NCBI RefSeq assembly: GCF_017876115.1
Contig: NZ_JAGINO010000005.1
Location: 186,001 to 250,000, forward strand
Origin: Azospirillum picis
GTDB lineage: Bacteria > Pseudomonadota > Alphaproteobacteria > Azospirillales > Azospirillaceae
Length of the DNA stretch: 64,000 nucleotides
Direction: 5' to 3'
Shown here: positions 57,920 to 64,000 of the stretch, in pieces
Numbering within the stretch: the stretch's first letter is position 1
Layout: each line of letters opens with the position of its first letter
Program-made: the position numbers and the translations under genes
The notes under the pieces: generated by a model
The model's input: the letters and a program-made list of their open reading frames with translations, nothing else
What the model was told of the DNA's origin: nothing
Databases searched by the model: none

Positions 57920-59107
57920 GTGTCTTCCACTGATCGGCCCGAGTTGGCCTATCGCCGCGTCGTCACCCTGACGGCGACGCTGTTCCTGTCCTATCTTGCC
58001 GTTGCGATGTCGCTCCCGGCGGTGCCGGTGCATGTCGTACAGGAGCTCGGCCTCAACAACAGCCTCGGCGGCTTGACGGTCGGGATTGCCTTTCTGTCCA
58101 CGATCCTGACGCGCAACTATGCCGGCGTGCGTGCCGACCGGACGGGCGGCAAGCTGTGCATGCAACGCGGCCTGATCCTGTATGCGGCCGCCGGGCTGAT
58201 CTGCCTGGCGGCCGGCCTGCCGGGCATGCCGGTGGCCGGGGGCTATGCCGTGCTGGTTGCCGGCCGCCTGCTGCTCGGCCTGGGCGAAAGCCTGACCATG
58301 GTGGGAATGGTGAGCTGGGCGATCGGCCTGGTCGGCCATGCCCGGTCCGGCAGGGTGATGTCGCTGGTCGGGATCGGCATGTACGGCGCCTTCGCGGCCG
58401 GCGGCCCGCTCGGCCTTGCGCTGCTGGACCGCCTGGGCTTCGCCGGGCTGATGGGCGTCTGCACGGTGCTGCCGCTGCTCGGCCTCGCGGCTGTCCACTG
58501 GATCCCGGCGGTGGCACCCCATGCCGGCCAGCGCGAGTCCTTCTGGCGCATCATCGGCCGGATCTGGCGGGCCGGCGCCGCCGTCGGCCTGCAGGGGGTC
58601 GGCTTCGCTGCGCTGGGCGCCTTCTTCTCCCTTTATTTCCTCAGCCGCGGCTGGCCCCATGCCGGGCTCGGGCTGACCTTTTTCGGCGTCGGCTTCGTCC
58701 TTGTCCGGCTGCTCTGCGGCCATCTGCCTGACCGGATCGGCGGAACACCGGTCGCCATCGCCTCGCTGGCGGTCGAGGCCGGGGGCCAATACCTGCTGTG
58801 GCTGGCTCCCGGTCCGGTGCCGGCGCTGGCCGGCGCCCTGCTGACCGGGATCGGCTGCTCGATGGTGTTCCCGGCCATGGGGTCGGAGGTCGTCAAGCAG
58901 GTGCCGCCCCACCTGCGCGGCACGGCGGTCGGCGGCTTCGCAGCCTTCCAGGATCTCGCCTACGGCGCGACCGGACCGCTGGTCGGCATGCTGGCTGACG
59001 CCAATGGCTATTCATCGGTGTTCCTCGTCGGCGGCCTCGCCGCGACGCTGGGCCTGTGGATGGCGATGAGGGCGCACCAGATGGCCCGCCGCCCGGTCGC
59101 CGCATGA
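57920..59107 (+). CDS. MFS-type exporter (YhhS/arabinose-efflux-like)
   Basis: A 395-residue, twelve-helix transporter of the major facilitator superfamily. The helix 2-3 loop carries RNYAGVRADRTGGK, the family motif A, and helix 5 GRLLLGLGESLTMVGMVSWAIG resembles YhhS and arabinose-efflux permeases. Substrate cannot be named. The chosen start is GTG at 57920 behind GCGGAG; the frame is open 49 codons further upstream but that part is not membrane- or signal-like. Confidence 0.88.
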   Translation: MSSTDRPELAYRRVVTLTATLFLSYLAVAMSLPAVPVHVVQELGLNNSLGGLTVGIAFLSTILTRNYAGVRADRTGGKLCMQRGLILYAAAGLICLAAGLPGMPVAGGYAVLVAGRLLLGLGESLTMVGMVSWAIGLVGHARSGRVMSLVGIGMYGAFAAGGPLGLALLDRLGFAGLMGVCTVLPLLGLAAVHWIPAVAPHAGQRESFWRIIGRIWRAGAAVGLQGVGFAALGAFFSLYFLSRGWPHAGLGLTFFGVGFVLVRLLCGHLPDRIGGTPVAIASLAVEAGGQYLLWLAPGPVPALAGALLTGIGCSMVFPAMGSEVVKQVPPHLRGTAVGGFAAFQDLAYGATGPLVGMLADANGYSSVFLVGGLAATLGLWMAMRAHQMARRPVAA

Positions 59108-59242
59108 CGGGGGGACGCCGTTCCACGCCCCTCCATTGCCAGACGCGGATGCAGACACTATGATTTTGGGGCGGTCCGGGTCTGGTGCCCGGCGCGCAGC
59201 GCCGAGCCCCGTCGGGGCCGCTCGAGACATCGGAAGATCTGC

Positions 59243-59635
59243 ATGGACCTTAACGACCTTTCCCTGGACGACAACCGCACCATCCAGGCCATCGGGATTC
59301 TCGCCGACGTGCTGGACGGTGTGGAGGGGCCGGGCGGGCTCGACACCGTGCTGGTGTCCAAGGCACTGCGTCAGGTCATCGCCACGAAGTCGCAGCCGGC
59401 CTTCGAGTTCGCCTCGCGCGCCTTCAACACGCTGGATCCGGAAGTGCGGCGCGAAGTGGCGGAGAAGTCGGACGAGGCGGCGCAGCATGCGGTGGAACTG
59501 CGCGGGCGCGTCGGCGGCTTCCTGTCGACTGCCCCAAAGAAGCCGGTCGCCCAGGGTCCTGTGGTCGGCCAGCAGCCGAACTTCATCACCGCCTTGAACC
59601 TGCGCTCCCGCCGCCGGCCCAACACGCCGTCGTAA
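59243..59635 (+). CDS. Uncharacterised small protein
   Basis: A 130-residue protein with acidic N-terminal half (MDLNDLSLDDNRTIQAIGILADVLDGVEGPGGLDTVLVSKAL) and a helical middle, ending in a Pro/Arg-rich basic tail. I do not recognise a family. GACATCGGAAG precedes the ATG, the frame is well bounded, and no competing gene exists, so it is probably real. It is not FlbT despite its closeness to a FlaF gene 4 kb upstream. Confidence 0.65.
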   Translation: MDLNDLSLDDNRTIQAIGILADVLDGVEGPGGLDTVLVSKALRQVIATKSQPAFEFASRAFNTLDPEVRREVAEKSDEAAQHAVELRGRVGGFLSTAPKKPVAQGPVVGQQPNFITALNLRSRRRPNTPS

Positions 59636-59644
59636 CGCCCGCCT

Positions 59645-60592
59645 TCACTGTTCGGACGCGCCTGCCTCCTGCGGCAGCGTGTCCAGCAGCGCACAGTCCC
59701 AGTACGGGCGCGTGCCGAAGCGCTGCACCAGGAAATCGACGAAGACGCGCACCTTGGGCGACAGGTGGCGGTTCTGCGGATAGACGGCGTTCACCGACAG
59801 GTCCGACCGTACGGCATGGTGCAGCACGCTGACCAGCTCGCCCCGCGACAGCGCCTCGCCGCACAGGAAGGTCGGCAATATCACGAAGCCAAGCCCGGCG
59901 ACCGCCGCCTCGCGCAGCAGATCGCCGTTGTTGACGCGGACCGGACCCGAAACCCGGATGTTGCGCAGCTCCCCGTCCACGGTGAACTGCCAGAGATCGG
60001 GCGAGGGGACGTTGGTGTAGATCAGGCAACGGTGCTGCGTCAGGTCTTCCGGCGTCTGCGGGATGCCGTGCGCCTTCAAATAGGCCGGGCTGGCGCACAG
60101 CGCCATGCGGGCCGGCGCCAGCCGGCGGGCGATCAGCGAGCTGTCGCGCAGCCGGCCGATGCGGATCGCCATGTCGTACCCCTCGTCGATCAGGTCGACG
60201 TAGCGGTCGTTCAGGTCCATGTCGATCTCGATGGCCGGATAACGCTCCAAGAACTCGGCCACCGCCGGGGCCAGATGCAGGATCCCGAAGCTGACCGGCG
60301 CGTTGAGCCGCAGCCGCCCCCTCGGGGCGGCGTGCAGGTCGGCGACCGCCTGCTCCGCCTCCTCCAGGTCGGCGAGGATGCGGGTGCAGCGCTCGTAATA
60401 GGCCTGCCCGACCTCGGTCAGGCTGAGCTTGCGGGTGGTGCGGTTGAGCAGCCGGGCGCCGAGCCGGTTCTCCAGCTCGCCGATGCGGCGGGAGACGACC
60501 GATTTCGACAGGTTCAGCCTGTCGGCGGCGGCGGTGAAGCTCTTGGTGTCCACCACCTTGATGAAGGCGAGCATATCGTCGAGGCGATCCAT
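59645..60592 (-). CDS. LysR-family regulator of the quinone-reductase module
   Basis: A 315-residue LysR protein of the CrgA-like type: [49 protein letters not shown] at the start, effector domain about 90-300 with [14 protein letters not shown] opening ([17 protein letters not shown]). It is divergent from wrbA across 141 nt. A 6-11-6 inverted repeat (60596-60618) sits 4 nt before its own ATG, the usual place for LysR autorepression. Quinones or aromatic electrophiles are plausible effectors given the genes it faces. Confidence 0.93.
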   Translation of the reverse strand: MDRLDDMLAFIKVVDTKSFTAAADRLNLSKSVVSRRIGELENRLGARLLNRTTRKLSLTEVGQAYYERCTRILADLEEAEQAVADLHAAPRGRLRLNAPVSFGILHLAPAVAEFLERYPAIEIDMDLNDRYVDLIDEGYDMAIRIGRLRDSSLIARRLAPARMALCASPAYLKAHGIPQTPEDLTQHRCLIYTNVPSPDLWQFTVDGELRNIRVSGPVRVNNGDLLREAAVAGLGFVILPTFLCGEALSRGELVSVLHHAVRSDLSVNAVYPQNRHLSPKVRVFVDFLVQRFGTRPYWDCALLDTLPQEAGASEQ

Positions 60593-60595
60593 GGC

Positions 60596-60618
60596 ATTGT
60601 TCTACACCCGGAAACAAT
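60596..60618. promoter_or_regulatory. LysR-type operator between regulator and wrbA
   Basis: ATTGTT-N11-AACAAT is a perfect inverted repeat of the T-N11-A class, located in the divergent promoter of the LysR and wrbA genes. It is a strong candidate for the regulator's recognition site. Confidence 0.7.
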
Positions 60619-60733
60619 GAGGTGCCAAGATCCGGGATTACCGGACGCTCTTCCATGCCCTATGTCTGTTGGACCGCGGCCGGCCCCGCCGGCGGCGCGG
60701 TTCCGCAACGACAGACGACAGGGAGTGATGACG

Positions 60734-61336
60734 ATGGCCAAGGTTCTCGTCCTTTACTACAGCAGTTGGGGCCATGTGTCGGAGATGGCGCAGGCGGTGG
60801 CCGACGGCGCCCGTTCGGTCGCCGGGACCGAGGTCGCGGTCAAGCGCGTGCCGGAACTGGTGCCGGAAGCCGTCCGCCAGGCCGCCCACTACAAGGACGA
60901 GAGTGACGTTCCCGTCGCCACCGTCGACGAACTGGCGCAGTACGACGCCATCGTCATCGGCACGCCGACCCGCTACGGCAACATGGCCTCGCAGATGAAG
61001 AACTTCCTCGACCAGACCGGCGGCCTATGGGCCAAGGGCGCTCTGGTCGGCAAGGTCGGTGCCGCCTTCACCTCGACCGCCACCCAGCATGGCGGGCAGG
61101 AGAGCACCATCCTCAGCACCCACACCGTGCTCCTGCATCTCGGCATGGTCATCGTCGGGCTGCCCTATTCCTTCCAGGGCCAGATGGGCGTGTCGGAAGT
61201 GATGGGCAACTCGCCCTACGGCGCCAGCACCATCGCCGGCGGCGACGGCTCGCGCCGGCCGAGCGCGGTCGAACTGGACGGCGCCCGCTACCAGGGCCGG
61301 CATGTGGCCGAGATCGCGGCGAAGCTGCACGGCTGA
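60734..61336 (+). CDS. wrbA: NAD(P)H:quinone oxidoreductase WrbA
   Basis: A 200-residue flavodoxin-fold enzyme. [24 protein letters not shown] forms the FMN phosphate loop, [51 protein letters not shown] is diagnostic of WrbA. It reduces quinones by two electrons to avoid semiquinone radicals. Either ATG at 60728 or at 60734 may start it. The next gene, a glutathionyl-hydroquinone reductase, is 33 nt downstream, consistent with a quinone detoxification operon. Confidence 0.95.
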   Translation: MAKVLVLYYSSWGHVSEMAQAVADGARSVAGTEVAVKRVPELVPEAVRQAAHYKDESDVPVATVDELAQYDAIVIGTPTRYGNMASQMKNFLDQTGGLWAKGALVGKVGAAFTSTATQHGGQESTILSTHTVLLHLGMVIVGLPYSFQGQMGVSEVMGNSPYGASTIAGGDGSRRPSAVELDGARYQGRHVAEIAAKLHG

Positions 61337-61369
61337 TCGCCGCGCGACACTGACGAAAGGGAGGGAGCC

Positions 61370-62335
61370 GTGGGCCTGTTGATCGACGGACGGTGGCATG
61401 ACCAGTGGTACGACACCAGCAAGAGCGGTGGTGCCTTCGTGCGGACCGAGGCGCAGTTCCGCGACCGCGTGTCGGCGGACGGCTCCACTCCCTATCCGGC
61501 GGAGGCCGGGCGCTATCACCTGATGGTGTCGCTGGCCTGTCCGTGGGCACATCGCACCCTGGTCTTCCGGGCGCTGAAGCGGCTGGAGGGGGTGATCGGC
61601 GTCAGCGTCGTCGAGCCGCTGATGCTGTCGGAGGGCTGGACCTTCGCCGGGCCGGAGCCGGTCACCGGCGTCACCCGCCTTTACGACCTGTACCTGCGCG
61701 CCAAGCCCGGCTACAGCGGCCGGGTGACGGTGCCGGTGCTGTGGGATGGGAAGACGAACACCATCGTCAACAACGAGTCGGCGGAGATCATCCGCATGCT
61801 CAACCGCGAGTTCGACGCCTTCACCGACGTCCGCGCCGACTACAGCCCGCCGGAGCTGCTGGAGGAGATCGACCGGGTCAACGCCTTCGTCTATGACCGG
61901 ATCAACAACGGCGTCTACAAGGCCGGCTTCGCCACCGCCCAGGACAAGTACGAGGCGGCCTTCGACGCGCTGTTCGCGGCGCTGGACGAGGTCGATGCCC
62001 GGCTGGCAACGCAGCGCTGGCTGGTCGGCAACCGCCTGACCGAAGCGGATTGGCGGCTGTTCACCACGCTGGTGCGCTTCGATGCCGTCTATGTCGGGCA
62101 TTTCAAGTGCAACCAACGGCGGATCGCCGACTACCCGCACCTGTCCGGCTATCTGCGCGACCTGTACCAGGTGCCTGGCATCGCGGCGACGGTCAGCTTC
62201 GACCACATCAAGCGGCACTATTACGGCAGCCATGCCACCATCAACCCCACCGGCATCGTGCCGAAGGGGCCGGCGCTCGACCTCGACGCGCCGCATGGCC
62301 GCGCTGCGCTGGGTCCCGATCCCGCGGAGGCGTGA
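61370..62335 (+). CDS. Glutathionyl-hydroquinone reductase (Xi-class GST)
   Basis: A 321-residue glutathione transferase of the YqjG/ECM4 Xi class. The catalytic cysteine is C57 in SLACPWAHRTLVFRALK, followed by VTVPVLWDGKTNTIVNNESAEIIRML and a long helical domain with YVGHFKCNQRRIADYPHLSGYLRDLY. It reduces glutathionyl-hydroquinones to hydroquinones, complementing WrbA. Translation starts at GTG behind GGGAGGGA. Together with wrbA and the LysR gene it forms a compact quinone-response module. Confidence 0.94.
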   Translation: MGLLIDGRWHDQWYDTSKSGGAFVRTEAQFRDRVSADGSTPYPAEAGRYHLMVSLACPWAHRTLVFRALKRLEGVIGVSVVEPLMLSEGWTFAGPEPVTGVTRLYDLYLRAKPGYSGRVTVPVLWDGKTNTIVNNESAEIIRMLNREFDAFTDVRADYSPPELLEEIDRVNAFVYDRINNGVYKAGFATAQDKYEAAFDALFAALDEVDARLATQRWLVGNRLTEADWRLFTTLVRFDAVYVGHFKCNQRRIADYPHLSGYLRDLYQVPGIAATVSFDHIKRHYYGSHATINPTGIVPKGPALDLDAPHGRAALGPDPAEA

Positions 62336-62393
62336 CGGAAACCGGTTCCGCTGGTTGTACCTGTGAAGGACAACCGAGCGAGGAACGCAACCG

Positions 62394-62750
62394 ATGCGCA
62401 CCTATATTCTTGCAGCCGCGGCAGCCCTGGCCCTGTCGTCGCCGATGGTGGCCAATGCCCAGACCGGCCAGTCCCAGAACAACGGCTGGGGCGGCGCGCT
62501 CGACCAGTTGAACCGCGCCGTCAACCCCAACAGCTACCCGCAGGACCGCACGGCCGAGGACCGGAACGTCAACCGAGACGGCCGCCGCTATGAGGGCTCC
62601 TCCGGCAACACCCGCCGCAGCGCCTACAGCGATTATTCCGACCGCGACCTGCGCAGCCAGTACGACCGGCTGGGCGAGGAGCAGCGCCAGATCCGCCAGG
62701 ACCGCCGCGCCATCGAGGACGAGATGGAGCGCCGCGGCCTGAACCGCTAG
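62394..62750 (+). CDS. Small exported hydrophilic protein
   Basis: A 118-residue protein with a clear signal peptide (about 1-22, ending ANAQ). The mature part is Asn/Gln-rich then highly charged, with a coiled-coil-like end (YDRLGEEQRQIRQDRRAIEDEMERRG). No family recognised. An AT-poor but well-formed ribosome-binding site (AGCGAGGAACG) precedes the ATG. Probably a periplasmic protein; the function is unknown. Confidence 0.8.
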   Translation: MRTYILAAAAALALSSPMVANAQTGQSQNNGWGGALDQLNRAVNPNSYPQDRTAEDRNVNRDGRRYEGSSGNTRRSAYSDYSDRDLRSQYDRLGEEQRQIRQDRRAIEDEMERRGLNR

Positions 62751-62761
62751 AGTGTGATCGT

Positions 62762-62781
62762 TTCAAGCGGTAGCGCTTGAA
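62762..62781. repeat. Intergenic inverted repeat downstream of exported-protein gene
   Basis: TTCAAGCG-GTAG-CGCTTGAA is a perfect 8-bp-arm palindrome lying between the converging genes at 62394 and 62872. No T tract follows, so it may be a dispersed intergenic repeat or a weak bidirectional terminator. Confidence 0.55.
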
Positions 62782-62871
62782 CCATGAATCAAACGGGAAG
62801 AGCAAAGGCCTAGCGTGTGGCTTTCCAACGGGTGCGCGGCGAAGCACCCGTTGGACCCCCGCGGCCTGCCG

Positions 62872-63246
62872 TCAGGGCTTGTAGCAGCGGGCCATGTCCT
62901 CCGGGTTCCCCATGGCCTCGCATTGGTAGCCGTTGGAAAACTTGAAGCGCAGGGGCCCGGTCTTGCGGACGCTCACCACCGGCTGCTTGCCGGCGTCCTG
63001 GAATTCCACCCAGGCCGAGCTGTCGAAGCGGGTCTGAAGGCCGTTGCTCAGGCGCACCCGGCCCTGGCTGTCCTTGATCACCCGGATGCCGGTGCTGAAC
63101 AGCAGGTTCGGCCCGTCCTCCTTCGCCGACAGGCCGTTGGTGCAGTTCACCCCCTCGGGCTTGACCGCCACGCATTCGTAGGCATTGGGATGGCTTGCGG
63201 TGAGGACCATCGCGTAGACCGCGACCTCGAGGACATTCATCGGCAT
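62872..63246 (-). CDS. Uncharacterised protein with hydrophobic N terminus
   Basis: A 124-residue protein (start at 63246, or ATG at 63240) opening MPMNVLEVAVYAMVLTASHPNAYECVAVKPEGVNCTNG, with a short hydrophobic stretch and four cysteines (YECVAV, VNCTNG, YQCEAM, ARCYKP) spaced so that two disulfides are possible. The middle (RVRLSNGLQTRFDSSAWVEFQD) looks like beta strands. The family is not recognised. A longer open frame to 63321 is less likely to be used. Confidence 0.7.
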   Translation of the reverse strand: MPMNVLEVAVYAMVLTASHPNAYECVAVKPEGVNCTNGLSAKEDGPNLLFSTGIRVIKDSQGRVRLSNGLQTRFDSSAWVEFQDAGKQPVVSVRKTGPLRFKFSNGYQCEAMGNPEDMARCYKP

Positions 63247-63494
63247 CGGCGTCGACCCGCGGAACAAGGAAACGGCGGCGCAGGCCCGGCCGGGCGGCGC
63301 CACCGTCCGTCTTACGGACATCCTGGTTACGAAAAGGATAATGCCGCGCCCACGGTCGCGCCCGCCGAAACCGTGGCGGACGGCGTCCGTGACCTTGGCC
63401 GCCCGTGCTCCCCGGTGCCTGGACTTGTGCGGTCCGGACCGGTAGAAGCGAAGGGAAAGTCGAACGGACGAGCCGAAAGGGCGGGCACATTCCC

Positions 63495-64000
63495 ATGACG
63501 TTCCAACAACGTTTGATCCTTCTGGTCACCGGACTGGTTCTTCTGGCTGTGGTGGCGGTCACCGCCGCGATGGCCTGGACGACGCATGCCGCGCTGACCG
63601 GGCGGATCGAGACGGAGGCGCGTCTGGCGGCCGGCCTGCTCGCCCGCGGCGGCGCCCAGACCCGCGACATCCCGCAGGAGGTGGATGCCCTGCTGTCGGA
63701 ACGCCTGTTGTCGGAGGCGACGCTGACCGCCCATCTGGTGGCGCTGGCTGAGGCGGCGAAACAGTCGCCGCGGGCGATCAACGACCGGCTGAAGCAGATC
63801 GCCGAGGCCGGCGGCCCGGACGAGATGTGGGTCACCGACAACCGCGGGCGCGCCTACCTGCACAACCAGCCGGGGCCGGATCCGACCTTCGGCCAGGACG
63901 CCAAGTCCGGCCCGCGCCATGCCGCTTTCGCCAATCTGCTCAATCGCCAGCCGACCTCGATGGTCACCGAACCGGCGATGGAGAACGGGCGGCTGATGAA
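63495..64000 (+). CDS. Membrane sensor protein, 5' part (cut by window edge)
   Basis: The first 168 codons of a protein that starts with a long hydrophobic helix (MTFQQRLILLVTGLVLLAVVAVTAAMAW) followed by a periplasmic region with ARLAAGLLARGG, DEMWVTDNRGRAYLHNQPGPDPTFGQD and PTSMVTEP. This is the usual front of a Cache-type chemoreceptor or sensor kinase. The second helix and output domain lie beyond the window, so the class cannot be decided. Confidence 0.75.
   Translation, partial: MTFQQRLILLVTGLVLLAVVAVTAAMAWTTHAALTGRIETEARLAAGLLARGGAQTRDIPQEVDALLSERLLSEATLTAHLVALAEAAKQSPRAINDRLKQIAEAGGPDEMWVTDNRGRAYLHNQPGPDPTFGQDAKSGPRHAAFANLLNRQPTSMVTEPAMENGRLM

Overview
The window looks like part of a plasmid or chromid of an Azospirillum-like alphaproteobacterium (Rhodospirillales). 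The reasons are very high GC with long spurious antisense frames, a NifQ-like nitrogen-fixation protein, a complete five-step histidine-utilisation (Hut) pathway, several chemoreceptors, FlaF, and a self-contained replication and partition region. That region has a RepA-type initiator, two facing arrays of 21-bp-spaced iterons, ParA and a DUF3102-like partner. The genus is an inference from gene content; no 16S or marker gene is present.

Layout. 1-7.2 kb: 5' end of clpB, a LysR regulator, a CPA1-type Na+/H+ antiporter with a cyclic-nucleotide-binding tail, an EamA exporter, and a divergent XRE regulator/MDR oxidoreductase pair. 7.5-13.6 kb: a cobalamin-riboswitch-controlled minus-strand operon encoding a BtuB-type receptor, an unknown protein, BtuF-, BtuC- and BtuD-like proteins, and a DUF1636 cysteine-rich protein. 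13.7-17.4 kb: nifQ-like gene, a secreted alpha/beta hydrolase and a GMC oxidoreductase. 17.4-25.0 kb: the hut cluster, hutI-hutC-hutU leftward and hutF-hutH-hutG rightward from one short operator-bearing gap. 25.1-30.9 kb: PAP2 phosphatase, then the replication and partition core. 30.9-36.9 kb: LysR plus a branched-chain-type ABC importer. 37.1-43.2 kb: an apparent 5-oxoproline/D-glutamate operon (DUF1445 protein, orphan binding protein, pxpB, pxpC, chemoreceptor, pxpA) closed by a perfect-stem terminator.

43.3-64 kb: porin-like protein, second chemoreceptor, DUF1993 protein, cysteine desulfurase, a PQQ-type sugar dehydrogenase lipoprotein, a TPR/SPINDLY O-GlcNAc transferase divergent from an lptF-type permease and a GT9 glycosyltransferase, FlaF, a lipoprotein hydrolase, a TetR/O-methyltransferase pair, an MFS exporter, a LysR-controlled quinone module (WrbA and glutathionyl-hydroquinone reductase), small exported proteins, and the start of another membrane sensor cut by the window edge.

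The most interesting points are the iteron origin with a non-ParB partition partner, the chemoreceptor and orphan binding protein inside the 5-oxoprolinase operon, the uncharacterised proteins in the B12-riboswitch operon, and a NifQ lacking one of the four family cysteines. No tRNA, rRNA, CRISPR array or insertion sequence was seen.
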